Shown one piece after another: positions 9,800 to 23,290 of a stretch of DNA of 64,000 nucleotides. The notes under the pieces are model-generated. The model did no database searches, was not told the origin of the DNA, and worked only from the letters and a program-made list of their open reading frames with translations. The stretch is from Allium sativum (taxonomy: Eukaryota > Streptophyta > Magnoliopsida > Asparagales > Amaryllidaceae): assembly GCA_030737875.1 (NCBI GenBank), contig CM060924.1, forward strand, positions 152,204,197-152,268,196, given 5' to 3'. The translations under genes and the position numbers were made by a program. Position 1 is the first letter of the stretch. Each line of letters starts with the position of its first letter.

Positions 9800-11459
9800 G
9801 GGAGATCACGGTCTTAATTAATTAAGAAACACTTAACCATAATAGCATGTAGTGGGACATGAGGGGTTAAGTGGGTGCCTTGGGTGGCATGAGGAAATTT
9901 GGTGGTTGCCTTGGGTGGCATGTGGAATCTAGTGGGTTGCCTTGGGTGGCAATAGAAAATACGATTAGAATACTTAACCAAGAGAAACATGTAATTAAAC
10001 ATGATTAAAGGGTTAAGTGGGATACACTATATATTTGACAAGCTTAAGTGGGTAGCTTGTGGGGGCCCATTTCAACCAATATCCCAAACGTATCTTTGTG
10101 GGCTTGACCCATGTCGAGTGACGGGACACGCATATTGGGCTTGATTATAAGAGGCCAAAACGGGTTAGCGGTGGCAACGCAAGTCCAACGGGTTTCATAT
10201 GCGTGTGTGGGCCCGGGCTGGTAGATAAGCCGTTGTTGCATCGTGTAGATATAAAGCCGTGCACCGTTAGTATTGGGTAGCCACTTTAGGGGAGTGATAC
10301 ACCCCACTGTGGGACCAGCACGGGTATCTACGGTAGGGAGCCGATCGCTTGGGGAGTAGTGGGTACACCTAATAAAAATAGGGGCAGACGACACCTATGT
10401 AGGGGTACACGAAACTACTGGGTAAGAATACTGGGTACACCTAGTGGAGATAGGGGCAGACGACACCTATGTAGTGGGCTAGGGGTACATGAAACTACTG
10501 GGGAAATTTTCTAAGTCCTTGGAAGGGATCAACCCTTAAGTAGGAATGACTGGTGTGGTGCAGTTAGTAATTATCCTTGGGAGGGTAGATGCGTCCTGAC
10601 GGTTATCTTAGTTTATCCTAAGTCTACCAAGCTGCTTAGTGTAGCCATTCATCCCCAGATATTACCGTAGGGCAAGTTTATATCTTCTCTGGTTACTTTA
10701 ATGATTATATTGTTAAAGTTATAGGACTCACTCAGACTTATGTCTGACCCCGTTGTTTTTATCTTTTTTCCCAACCCTCAGGTCCTACGGTGGATCCTAG
10801 CGGTAGTAGAGCTTGATCGGATTGCTGTTCCAGTCTTTAGGAGCTTGGGTAGATGTAAAGCTCCAGTTATCCAGTTATCTTTTCTTTTGTTATGGCTATT
10901 GTATGAGAGAGTGGGATTATGTACTTCTTTATTTTGATGGATATTGTACTTGACTTTTATCATGGTTTTATGATGTAACCAGACATGTTTATTTCCGCTG
11001 TTATGAGATGATGTTTTAAAATTTCAAGTACTATTTATATCTGTCTTGTTGTAATTTTTCTGTTCTATATTCACTAAAATACTCCACCGATGCTATGGCA
11101 TTCCCTTTGTGAGTGACCCTAGCGGGCGTGGGGTGTTACAGGGAATTAAGCAAAGATTAAATTCTCCGCCACCACATTTTGTATTAAACTGGAAATCAAT
11201 AACATGATATTTAACGGAGTACAATGTCAGACACACAATCCATTTATAAGCTTATGCTCCGGGTCTAAGCGAAAACCAAATCCTTGCAATCAACATATAC
11301 GTCCGGACGGCCACCACTGTAGCCCCTTCAAGGTAGCTACTCCAATCACGGGCATCAGTAGTCGTCGTCCATTCGATGTGAAGATCGTCGGTCTTCAATC
11401 ACCGTCTTCAACTCTTCGACTTAGATCGACGTATAATTATTTGAAATGAGATTGAACTC

Positions 11460-14060
11460 GGACTTTTCAAATGATCCTTGCATATATATATAATATATAA
11501 TTTAAAAATCATTTCATATCGTTATTAGTATTTAATAACGATCAACCGTTAGTTTTATTTAAATAAAAATAACTAAATTCCATTTCATTAACGTAATTAA
11601 CACAACAAGTAATGAATGTTTTGTTTCACAACCTATCGATATGTTTATAATGTGTAATGAAATGTATTTTATTGCACTATATCTTGCTAACACCAAATTT
11701 TCTTATTTATATCCAATATTGATATATACCATCACACACAACAATGTTTTCTTTTATTTTTCAACTTCCATACATATCCTATACACTCAATGTATATTTT
11801 TCTTTCAGCTTTCCATTTACACAAAAATTGTATATTTCGTGTATCATTCAAATTACAACAAAATAGGTATTTTTGTGCTTCATTTCCATTACAACAAAAA
11901 TAAATATATTTTTTGTACGTCATTCATAATTTAACAAAAATGAGCATTTTTGTGTCATTTCAATTTCTAACAAAAATGCAATATATTTTGGTGTCCACTT
12001 CAATTCTACAAAAATGAATATATTTTTGTCTGTTTAATCTCAGTGTAACAAAATTGATAACTTTATTATCCTTTCAATGCAAAAAAAAAAAAAATTGTTT
12101 ATATCTTTCAATGCAAAACTAAAATTATAATTTTGCGTCAATCTTTCCTTTACAAGTAAAATGATAATCTTGTATTTTAAATCTTTTCACATGAAAATTT
12201 AAATTTCACATCTTTAGTCTTTTAATGAAATCAAATTCACTAAAATGTAAATTTCCATCGTTATAACTTTCATTGAAAACCTGTTTACATAAAAATGTAA
12301 ATTTCACTTCTAAATTCTTTTAACGAAAATCTATTTACATTAAAAAGTAAATTTCACTTACTTTAAATCTAATTACATGGAAAGGTAATTTTCTTCTTTA
12401 AATACTATTTATAAGAAAATGTAAATTTTCTCTACGATCCTTTTTACATGATAATGTCAATTAATCCTTACATCCTAATTATATAAAAATGTAATTTTTT
12501 TACTTAAATGTTAATTACATGAAAATGTAATTTTTCACTTTTAATCTAATTGACAATATAATTAATGTCCTATTTTTTTTCATTTCTAACTAATTTACAA
12601 AGTAAATAATGTCAATTTCATTTCTAACCAATGACGGTATAAATAATATTCATTTTCTTTTTAACACATTACGGTGTAAATAGTATCCATTTTCTATTTA
12701 ACACATGGCAGTGTAAATAATATCCATTTATATTCTAACACAAAAATGTTATTGTCATACTAGTGTGACATCTTAACCAAAAATGATATTTTTTTACTAA
12801 TGTGACATTTTTAACAAAAATGTAACTTTATTCCTAATGTAACATTTTTGACTAAAAAGGTTATTATTTTTCTAATGCAACATTTTAGACTAAAAATGTT
12901 AATTCTTTTAAATGCAACATTCTTAACAAAAGTGAATCTTTACTCCTTATGCAACATTACTAAAAATGTTATTTTTCTCTGCTAACATTTTTTTTTATAA
13001 TAAAAATGATCTTTTCTAATGCTAACATCTTAAATAATAAAAATGATCTTTTCTAATGCTAACATCTTAAATAATAAAAATGATTTTTTTATAATGTTAA
13101 TATCTCATACATAAAATGATATTTTCCTAATCTTAACATTTTATAAAATAAAAATGTTACTTTTTCCTATGTTAATATTTTTATACATAAAAATGAGATT
13201 TTATTATGTTAACTTTTCATACACTAGAAATGTTACTTTTTTTTATGTTAACATCTTATGTAATAAAATCTTCCTTTATATACTGACATAAAAATGGGAT
13301 TTTATTACGTTAACTTTTCATAAACTAGAAATGTTACTTTGTTTTTATGTTAACATCTAATGTAATAAAATGTTCCTTTATATACTAACATAAAAATGGG
13401 ATTTTATTATGTTAACTTTTCATAAACTAGAATTGTTACTTTAGTATTTATGTACCAAACATGACGGTGAATCTTTTCTTTGTTCTCATTCACATTAAAA
13501 ATGTTTTGTTTGCATCTAAAAATGCAAACAAAAATATATTTTTATTTATAATCTTACCGTCAATGAATTTTCATAAAAGAATGTAAATGAAAGTACATTC
13601 TATTTTCAATGTATATTTGCATCGAGGAATGCAAATAAAAGAACAATTTATATTTCTAAATATATTTGCACAAAAGATCGCAAATAAAAGTACTCTTTTT
13701 TTTATAAATATATTTGCATAAAAGAAATGCGAATAAATAACATTTTATTCTCTGAATATATTTGCATAAAAGAATGCAAATAAAATAACATTTTATTTTA
13801 AATGTAACTCTTTTATTCCAATGTAACTTTTTTATTTAAATGTTATTCTTTTATTTCAATATTTTGTTCGCATCAAGGAATGCAAACAAAATACTACTCT
13901 TTTTATTTTACTAAACCAATTTTCATTTTACACAAATGTCAAATTTGGTGTCACATTCTCAATGAACAAATATAATGGTTTTTGTTTAACCATTGTCTAA
14001 TATCACAAAAATATCCAATTTGGTGTCACATAATTAATGAACAAAAATAGGGATTTTTGT
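11460..14060. repeat. AT-rich degenerate repeat tract inside the old LTR
   Basis: About 2.6 kb of T-rich/A-rich imperfect repeats, such as ACATGAAAATGTAA, AAAATGTTA with TAACAT, and GAATGCAAATAAA. No coding potential. On the minus strand it lies downstream of the candidate donor at 14418, so it may be intron-like. Confidence 0.7.
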
Positions 14061-14908
14061 TTTAACTAATTTCTAATCCAAAAAAAAAAAACACTGCAAG
14101 CGATTATTTTATTGGTTTGGACATTCTAATCCAATATTTTGTGTTAACTAACATATCAATTTCATATTACATGAAACAATAATACAATCTAAATTTTATT
14201 CTACAACCAAATCTAAACAAATCAATGCATCCATGTTTCAGAAATTTTAATTGTAGACTTAGATCTACAAATATAAACATCACAATTACCAAAATTCACA
14301 AATAGCAAATTTCCATCTTGAACATAACAACTTGATTTATAATCATTCATTCAAGAATTTTTAATTAGCGATCAATAATTAAATGATTAATTAATTATTT
14401 TAAAAACAGAAATCTTACATAATCAGAAATTAATAAATTTAAATCATAAAAAAAAAGAATTCTCAGATCGATTTTTACTCCATCTTGGTCCGCTCCAAAT
14501 CACAGTTATGTTAGTTCCATTTTGTAGATTAGGAAATTATGATTTCACCGCTCTGAGTTTGCTCGATTCCGTGTTCGTTCGAACAATTTATGGCTGTTTA
14601 AACATTGTAATATATAAAAGCTTAATTAATTAAATTAATTAAGTTTTTATTTGACTTTAATCTCACCCTGAACTAATCCTTCTTCCTGTTACGCTACATC
14701 ACCGAAACCCATCGTTCTTCGCCCATAACAACCACCATCGCCACCTGTCAGAGGCCGCCACGATGATCAAGAATTGATCATCACCGTTGGAATTGTAGAG
14801 CTCATGGAGCTTTTTGATTTTGTCGTTGAAAGTGTTTTAATTTGAGGTGTATATTTGAAGAAAACAGGAGGAGAAGGCTAGAGCACATCGGCCCTTGGTT
14901 TGAAGAAC

Positions 14909-14966
14909 ATGGCGGCGGCTGATTGAGTATAGATTAGTGTTTGTTTATTTTCTAACATTTATAATA
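14909..14966 (-). promoter_or_regulatory. TATA and GCCGCCGCCATG leader motif, old LTR
   Basis: Minus strand: TATTATAAATG (14956-14966), then GCCGCCGCCATG about 40 bp downstream. The same pair occurs at 39789-39852 and at 53174-53270. Confidence 0.5.
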
Positions 14967-16361
14967 GTATAATATTAATAATTGAACCTTTAAGGCCCGT
15001 TTCTCCTATTCAAATTTCAAAATAGAATAAGAAAAGAGAAAAATGGGAAGGTATTCAATTGGATAGATATGAATGAAAAGAATAGAAATATACACGTGGG
15101 TCCATTACAATTTATATTTGTAATCTGCCCATTATGATTTATATTAATAACTTCATTCCTATGTAAATTGCTAATTTTTGTCTTAGCTGATTTATGTGAA
15201 TTCCTATTTAAATCACAATTATTTAACCATTAGTGTAAATAAATACCAAATGTACAATCTTACATTTTACTAGGTTTCCATTTACGAAATCAACTAGTTT
15301 ATTGTCATTTATTATTGTCTGCCATAAAAATCCAATTTGCTTAATTTAATGACAAGGAATATATTTAATATGTTTACTAATCAAGTAATCATTTTCATTC
15401 CAAATTTTAGTTTTCACATTATTGTAAATTCCAACCTATCATGCTTATGCCATTCCCAAGCCAAATTAAATTTTCTGATGCAATTTCTCAAAATATCTAC
15501 ACATATGTTTACAGCAAAAATTAATGTACGTTAATTTGTAATTAATGTATGTTACAAACATAAGAAAGAAATTTAATATATTTATAATAATATAATGTCT
15601 AAATAATGGTATATATTCAAACATGTGTAAATAGTAAATTTATAATGGAAGCATCAAGGAAGAAGAATGAAACAATTTACAAATTAACGTTGCAACGGAG
15701 AAGTATTAATAGAGATAATAGGGCGGTTAAAGATTTCTAGCAAAATAAAAGTGGAAAGGTTTGAATGAACATTTGAAAGAAATAATACTACTTTTTTCCA
15801 TATTTTTTTTCATATAAATATGGAATGCAAATTTTAGCTATAATTTAGCTACAATATGAATGATATGCATAGTAATTAATGAAATTAAAACAACTGAATT
15901 TATTATACATTATACTACAATGTTGAGAAACATTGAAACTAAGGAATATATATTCTAACATGTTGACATACATATAAGGTTAGATATTTGATGGTGAAAT
16001 TTATGTAAATTTTTAGTTCTCCCTTTCACAAGCTAAACATAAATTTCAAATAATCCATTCATTAGAGATAAATAAATTTTATTAATAACACAATTAGATA
16101 AATCAAGGTATCGCCTTGGGCATCTAGCTAAGGGGTTGTAGGATTGCAGTAATTATATCATTCGCCTTAACCGTAGGATTAAGGAAATAATTTTTAAGTC
16201 GTTATTATTTAAAATAAATTATTTTAAATATCAAAAACTCCTTAAAATTACTTAAAATAAATTTACCCCAAAATTCAGGGTTATTACAATAGTTCTAACA
16301 AATCGTGGCAAAGCCCGACAAATGAGCTAGCGTCTTCCACGTGAAACAATGCAACCTTAAA

Positions 16362-16860
16362 CCAAAGACCTCCCCGAGGGGCACCAAGTCAATCGCCGAC
16401 GCCATTGATACCTGGCTGGATTACGACATACACTGGGCCTTTAAGCCAAAGACCTCCCCGAGGGGCACCCAGTTCATCGCCAGTACCATTGACACATGTC
16501 CCAGTTGCGACATACACTGGGCTTTTAAGCCAAAGACCTCCTCGAGAGGCATCCAGTTCATCGCCAGTACCATTAATACATAGTCCAGCTGCGACATACA
16601 CTGGGCTTCTAAACCAAAGACCTCCCCGAGGGGCACTCAGTCAATCGTCCAAACCCTTCATACATAATCCGGTTGTGACAAATACTGAGCTTTTAAACCT
16701 AAGACCTCCCCGAGGGGCACTCGGTTCATCGTTAATGCCATTAATACATGGCTAGATAGCAATATAAATACTGGGCCCTAAAAGACCCCTCCTGGGGCAT
16801 CCGATCATAAGCCGGGTCTTCCAAATTCGGTTAGTGACGGACCCAAAGACCTCCTCGGAG
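16362..16860. repeat. 84-bp minisatellite (CCAAAGACCTCCCCGAGGGG units)
   Basis: Unit starts at 16362, 16446, 16530, 16614 and 16698, then degenerate units near 16780 and 16845. The period of 84 is a multiple of three, so frames stay open on both strands (16341-16583, 16405-16755, 16389-16601 minus). Each unit contains CCTCCCCGAGGGG, partly palindromic. Confidence 0.9.
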
Positions 16861-19818
16861 GCGCCCTACAAATTCTACAAGTGACTGAGTCATTCAGTCA
16901 TAATGAATAACGGGTTTACAAATACCTCCTTAGAGTAAAGAAAAATAAGACCTCGCCAGGGGCATATGTTCAAATCTAATCTTTGAAGGGCCCGAATTGC
17001 CAGGTTAGCGAGAAAAATAATTGAATATATAAAATATAAGACCTCTCAAGCAGGGGCACAGAAAAAGAAATTCAACCCCACAAAAAGGCATGAATTGGAT
17101 TAACTGGACTGGAAACCTTTAGTCATGATCATGCCAAGAAATTCAACAACGGCAAAAACACATGACCAAAAGATTCCAAATGAAGTCGGTCACAATATAT
17201 CGTGCCTAGCCTTTAAAATTTGAGACAAATTTTTGTATGGGGGCATTACCACCGCATTAAAGAAATTTAATAATGCTCGCTTCTTAAACATACCATAAAT
17301 TCGTCACAATCTTAAATTAAAGATTTAGCATCTGCAAGGGTGGCCCAAACCAACTTATTTGAGCCTTGAAATGGCTATAGAAAACTTGAAAACTTTAACA
17401 CCATGATAAGCGCAAAGGTGATTGTTCACGGAGAAGAAGTCTCAAAAATTGCTTCAGCCAGAATCAGGGAAGTTCAGCTATGAAATTGATTAAGTAAACC
17501 CAGCAAATAATGATTCATAGCTACAATGAAAACCCAGTTTATGAAAGAATACCATGAAATTATTTCAATACCGAATGTTGCAATAACAAATGACTTGTAA
17601 AACATGATGAAGATAAGTGCATAGACAGAAAAAATATGTCAAAGCTAAAGGTGAGAGCTAAAGCACAATGAGCAGGAGAAGGCTCATTACACCAAAAGCA
17701 AGTCTTAGCAAAGTTTGCAGGCATAACAAGATCCAAACACTTTGTCAATACAAAATCTCCGGTGGAATTTTCCAATGTTGCATCTCCGTCAGAGGCCGGG
17801 GCATCCAATGCTTTAGGTACACAATGGAAAGCAGGGAGAATTCCTCGAGAGAGATAGGATCGAGTTGGTGCAAATAGTCTGAATTCACGGAGGAACCGTT
17901 CTGTGATTTGAAATTTCTTACTTCTACCTTGCTCATCGATAGTATTTAAAAACTTAAGCATATAGATAGCTATTAAGTCTAGGTTTCCTAGATACATTGG
18001 CTTGCCCAGAAGCTCTAAGTGAGCTGATAAAAGAAAATATTGTTGCCAACAAGTTAGAAGCTTCTAGTGCGACAATCTAAATCATGGAAATTCAGCAAAA
18101 TTGATTGCATTCATCTCACGCAATTCGTGACAACCTATGATAAAAGAGTAATATGACCATAATAAGAATTGGACAATGCCCGAAAAACATGTCACGAGTT
18201 CACCACGACATCGCAGTAAACAAAAACTCAATTTGTAATAACAAAAAGGCAAGTATACTCAGAAATACATAAGCCAAAGTGCGCAAACAACAGGGAATCC
18301 ATCCTCAGAAGCTCGTCAAAGGGACTTTACCTTCATAGAAGGACATTTGAAAATTTTGACAAAATCAATATGACCTGATATGTCAATAAACCGCGGTAAA
18401 GATCAACCTTGAAGAGTCGATTAGTTAAGCATCGACCGGTCCCGAGGAAAAGAAAGGGTAGATAGATCAGTCAAGGAAGATCAAAAACGATCTCTTGAAA
18501 GAATGAATTCCTTGGCTAAGAAAATCTAGAGTGCCCCAACACGTATGCTTCCTTGACCGCAAAGCTCTAGTCGTATATAACTCAAAGTACCTGATGGTAC
18601 TCTACTTCAAACCCAAAAATAAATGATGTTGAAAGGCAACTACGCTAATATGGTATAATCCCATAAAGCGATAGCATTTCTCTAGGAATTGAAGCTAGTA
18701 TCCATCAACGGTATCAACATGAGTTATAAGAACGGTTGAATAATAATCTTGCGCTAGGGCAAATAGTTGTGAAGCGAAAATTCAAAGTTTTTTCTGGCTC
18801 GGAATGATCTGTAATATCAAACATGGTTAGAAGAAACAACAATACCATGAAGTTGCGACATACAACAAAGCATCTCAAACTGCAGAGAAATATTATATGG
18901 AAAATTGCAGAAATAATGCAAGAAGCGATTCACTAATGTGCAACATTCAAATTCCAAAAAGACTGGTTCCAAGGATCGAGGTTCTCAGAACGAATTCTAC
19001 AAAGGCATCGTATAAAATTCTGCTCTTGCACAACTTATTAAGTGATGAACAAGGCTACTCAATTTACCAAAAATCTTACAGTTTTGGTCACCCAAAAGGA
19101 TTGGCAGAAAACATAAGTCATGTCGGTTGGGGAATCGCTAATAAGTGAATAGGGCAAGCCAGATTTGGGATTCCATCAAACAAATTTTTAGGTGCACGCA
19201 TTGAATCTAATACAATTTGAAAGTTAATACTTAGAATTGGCAGTCCAAAATCAAGACTGATGAATCTCAAGTGTTATCGATAAACCAATTGAGTGTATTA
19301 TCAGTGTGAACTGTATCTACCAAGTCATAAACTCTTAAATTAAAAGCAGCTTCACATTGATAACACATTCAATTCTATGAATATTTATCATGAGTTATCT
19401 CCTTTTACTAGACTAACCCGTTGTCATCTTGAGCAATCAATTGATCGACAATGAATTTGCCGCCGAATGTGCGCAAAAAGCTATTCATTACAGGTTCTCT
19501 GAAGGGTCGCTTATGAGACCCTCCAATGAAGCTGAGCCAGTGTTACACCACCGTCCATCAAAATAAGGCAAAAGACACAAATATAGACAACGTGTATCAT
19601 TGTCTTGTTCAGAAGATATGTGCAAATTCAAACCGAGATTTCTGAGTCCAACCAAGCTACTGCAACTAGGCCAAAGGACGAACAATCAAATGACACCCCT
19701 CTGGCAAATTGCCAAAAGAACGATGGATAACCAAAAATCAATTCATTAAAAATCTATAAGCTACACCTGTTTTAACCTTGGAAAAAAAATTAAAGTTTCA
19801 GTCTAAGCAAAAGTGATC

Positions 19819-19823
19819 TACTT
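19819..19823. repeat. Target-site duplication of element B, left copy (TACTT)
   Basis: TACTT directly precedes the left LTR; the right copy is 36124-36128. Confidence 0.92.
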
Positions 19824-21736
19824 TGAGACGACCCGATTTCCCGTTCTCACGGAAACAAGGTTATCTTTTGGAATATAACACAGAAACATAAAATAGCAGA
19901 ACATAATTAAATAAATACACCAGAATGAACAACAAAATATACTGGATAAAAGTAATCATCAGAGTTACACAGTATACAGGATCTTACTTAGTACAAATAC
20001 AGTTCAGCTATACATAAATGTCTACAGCGGAAATAAACAAAATATGTACAATAGGAGCTGAACATCATAAAAAGAAATAAATGATAAAATCCATCTTCAG
20101 CTCCAGCTATCCAGACAGAACCAGCTAAACCTGAATACAAGGCTGCCCGTGTAGAAAAAGGGGCACCCGAGTTTGAGAGTGAAACAAACTACGAGTCAGT
20201 CTTGGGACTGGTATGAGAAATCTACTCAACACATATATAATTTGGCTAATCACAGGACCATGCCACTTTCGTGGAACGGGTTTACTCCATTGGATTGCCG
20301 GTGCTTTAAAACAAATCTTTCTTTTAAACATCGCTATGCTTTTTATAAAAATGAAGTCGTTATAAGACTCAGTTCCCATCACACAATGCAACGCAAACCG
20401 GAGGATAGAGTTTTTACCTTATAACGGCCAAGATATGCTTGATACGAATAAAAGAAAGGCATTTGATATTATTGCTAGTGTTTATATGTTTTGAAAACGA
20501 TTTCAAATCATAACTATCAATCATAGACGGCATGGGTACCATATATCATGTCGCCATATATATATACAATCAAAACTGCACGATGTCGTATTTGGAAATT
20601 GGATTTCCGTCATGAACCAAGGCAAAAGATAGTCCTTACCGAATTCGTGACTCTCTAGCCCGAGCCACAGGATCAGAACGCATCAACCCTTTAGATCGTC
20701 AGGGCCGGTCCACCGATGTGGATTATTATGCCTGAACAATACGTTTCCCCGCCCTTTGGGGCGTAAACGAGCCAACGAATGACTCCATCGGACCCGGATC
20801 GTCCGATCAAACCGAGGCGCCTCGCAACAGCAACAACCACATAGGTGAAAAGTATATAAATGTCAGGGCTGGTAGGTCACTGACACCACCCTAGCTAGAA
20901 AGAAACGCATGCCCTCCCTGAGGTCCTTCTCCCGTTTTAGGTTCATACCGGGGTGTGAGGCTCGTGAATTCACGCTATACACAAAGCTACGCCACACAGG
21001 CGGTGCTTTGATCATCACCACAAGACTTTGCTTTTCAACAGAAGCCCTGATCACTGCATCTTAGCATGCCACACAGGCAATTCACGCCATGCGATTGATG
21101 TCCATCGATATACAACCTCTGAGCTCGTACGTCTCAGAGAAGGGCGTTAAGCAAAAGAATAAATTCTCCGCCGCCAAACAGATGTATATTTAACAGAAAT
21201 CAATCAACACAGAATAAACTCCAATGTCAGACACACAGTCCATTTACAAGTCCGTTCTGGATCTGAACGAAACCGGAGGCACTAAATACCTCGCAAACCC
21301 ATCGATCACCACGTACGTCTGGACGATCACCACTCATTATCCATATTTCGGGATGCCTCCCAATCAGGACCTCGGTTACCATCCAAACGAGGTGAAGATC
21401 TCCGGTCTTCGACCATCGTCTTCATCTTCGAATTTCAATCGTCGGTCGATTATTTGAAATGAGAATTAACTCGGCCTTTCCAAATAATTCACGTATATTT
21501 AGAATTTCAATTCAATTTATTTCAATGGTTAAATTATTCGACAACACCAATTTTGTTCTTTAATGTAATTTTCACACCAAACACATTCAACCATCAAATA
21601 TCACATAAATCAAACAAATTCAGTTTATTTCCATTCCATATCGCTTATGATATTTTATAACTATTTATCGCTATTTTTATTTATTTTAAAATAGCCATTT
21701 TATTCAAAACGACGCTTCGGGCCATACAGCGGCCGT

Positions 21737-22226
21737 GGCGCTGTTTTTCTTCAGATTTGATTTACACATATCTGAAAATCTAACCGTTGGATCTTCAAAA
21801 AATTTACATCATTAGAAAGGTCTTTTCAAAACGAATCCAACGGTTCCAGTTTCGGGAAATTCCGACGGTCGGATCTCCCGGTACAATCGTTTGAAATTTC
21901 GATTTCAAAATATGAACTGCAGCGTCGTTATTCGATTAAATATAATTCTATTTATATTTATATATAAATAAAATCGATTCTGGCGCTGTTTTTCTTCAAA
22001 TTTGAATTAAACATTCCAGACAATCCAACCGTTGGATTTTTACAAGGTTGGTGCCGTTGGAAAGATTATTCCAAGGCGAACCCGATGGTTGAGGTTTCGG
22101 GAAAATCCAATGGTCGGATTTCCTGCACTAGTCGTTTGAAATTTCGGTTTCAAAATACGAACTGCACGGCTTCGTTTCGTTTTAATTTTATTTATATTTA
22201 TATATTTATATAAATATAGTTCATTC
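21737..22226 (-). repeat. 245-bp tandem duplication in B LTR
   Basis: Two diverged copies start GGCGCTGTTTTTCTTC at 21737 and 21982; both contain CCGTTGGAT and GTTTGAAATTTCG. The second holds the palindrome AATCCAACcGTTGGATT. The equivalent in the right LTR starts near 32238. Confidence 0.75.
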
Positions 22227-22788
22227 AACAATTTCAATATCGTTTTCACTTCAAATATTTTTCTAACACCTTAAATTTTGGAAAAATTTCGCCATAACCT
22301 CCCCTGCACCGGGAGCATCGGGAATTTGCAAATAGCTTTCCCGGTCCTTCTAATCTCAAAAAGAAAAAGAAAAAGCCAAGCGGCTAGCCAACAGGCTCAA
22401 AATCATCACCCAAACAAATCAGTAAATGTGTACCTATTTGTCGGGCACAAAATTTTATTTCTCTTCTCTAGCCCCTTTGCTATAACCTGTTCAATGAATA
22501 TTGCATGTACATATATATACAGTTCTTATCATTTATCAATTTCTATTCGACTTCATATTTGATTTCTATTTGGTTCAAAAACTCCATTCATTCTAATGTT
22601 ACATAAATAGGTGCAAATCATTTCATTAGCTAGTTAATGAATATTTCAACTCATATATGTTTATTTTGAACAAGCGGCTATTTTTAACACTTCACATTTC
22701 AACGATTTATGCATACAATAAAAATACGATTTTTATTGTAAAACGATTTATTTCAAAACACTATTTTTCTATATAGTTCATATAGTCG

Positions 22789-23290
22789 ATAAAAGGTGAT
22801 TTTTATTATCAAACAATTTATTTCAAAATATGAATACCATTCAACACATGAATTTCTAAACAACGAATGAATATCAATTCAACACATGAATGTTTTCTAT
22901 AGTTATTATATATAGATAAAAATGTGATTTTTATTATCGAACAATTTATTTCAAAATATGAATACCATTCAACACATGAATTTCTAAACAACGAATGAAT
23001 ATCAATTCAACACATGAATGTTTTCAATAGTTTCTATATATAGATAAAAATGTGATTTTTATTATCCAGCAATTTATTTCAAAATATGAATACCATTCAA
23101 CACATGAATTTCTAAACAACGAATGAATATCAATTCAACACATGAATGTTTTCTATAGTTTCTATATATAGATAAAAATGTGATTTTTATTATCGAACCA
23201 TTTATTTCAAAATATGAATACCATTCAACACATGAATTTCTAAACAACGAATGAATATCAATTCAACACATGAATGTTTTCTATACAATG
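22789..23290 (-). repeat. 127-bp tandem repeat, four units (B 3' LTR)
   Basis: Units start at about 22789, 22915, 23043 and 23171, nearly identical (AATACCATTCAACACATG...AACGAATGAATATCAATTC). The same four units are in the right LTR, so the array predates this insertion. Confidence 0.9.

Larger units (their letters stand above)
1..11140 (+). mobile_element. Element A: Ty3/gypsy chromovirus (Tekay/Del-like), left end cut by window edge
   Basis: The LTR ends carry an inverted repeat (TGTAACACCCC and GGGGTGTTACA). An initiator-Met PBS follows the 5' LTR and a polypurine tract precedes the 3' LTR. The internal order gag, protease, RT, RNase H, integrase, chromodomain is that of plant chromoviruses; the C-terminal chromodomain and long LTRs suggest the Tekay/Del clade (inference). 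Window position 1 aligns with 8477, so about 680 bp of the 5' LTR lie outside. The offset between LTRs is 8476 at both ends, so there is no net indel. By eye I counted about 13 substitutions in 2664 bp (0.5%), a young insertion. The coding region is broken in three places. The insertion lies in an older LTR that resumes at 11141. Confidence 0.93.
7796..11140 (+). repeat. 3' LTR of element A (3345 bp)
   Basis: Runs from TGTAACACCCC to GGGGTGTTACA. The U3 part holds a TCCGA..TCGGA palindrome (7922-7942), the GTCGAC array (8085-8150) and a TATA box (8302-8310). Downstream are candidate splice donors (8505, 8539), ATGCAAGT repeats (8706-9256), the hairpin doublet (9575-9799) and a candidate acceptor (10781). 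The last 45 bp, with GGCATTCCCTTTGTGAGTGA, are nearly identical to the ends of C and D LTRs. Confidence 0.95.
11141..16288 (-). repeat. Old diverged LTR of the B superfamily (minus orientation), right part
   Basis: 11141-11500 aligns with 21150-21500 inside B's LTR (shared TTAAGCAAAG, AAATTCTCCGCC, AATGTCAGACACACA), and the right end GGGTTATTACA at 16288 corresponds to B's GGGTCGTTACA. On the minus strand it starts TGTAATAACCC. It carries a minus-strand TATA (about 14956-14966), GCCGCCGCCATG (14909-14920) and a candidate donor GTAAGATTTCTG at 14418. Its left part was interrupted by insertion of A. It could be a solo LTR or part of an element; no PBS or PPT is evident next to it. Confidence 0.65.
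16289..19823. other. Non-coding repeat X, left half (LARD-like)
   Basis: No ORF with recognisable homology. It contains an 84-bp minisatellite at its left end, then sequence with scattered 'gacctc...ggggca' motifs. Element B is inserted at its right edge (TSD TACTT); the sequence resumes at 36129. Open frames at 17560-17997 and 18897-19148 have no recognisable domain and are probably chance. Confidence 0.5.

Noticed and set aside
11204..11449. 81-codon frame at the edge of A
   Set aside because: Lies in LTR sequence homologous to 21215-21460 of B, where the frame differs.
16341..16755. Overlapping open frames on both strands resembling a repeat protein
   Set aside because: Explained by the 84-bp repeat period; no start context or domain.
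17560..17997. 145-codon minus-strand frame
   Set aside because: No recognisable domain and no homologous copy here; sits in repeat X.
22789..23290. Regularly spaced repeats that could suggest a CRISPR array
   Set aside because: Units are contiguous 127-bp tandem repeats with no unique spacers, inside a plant LTR.
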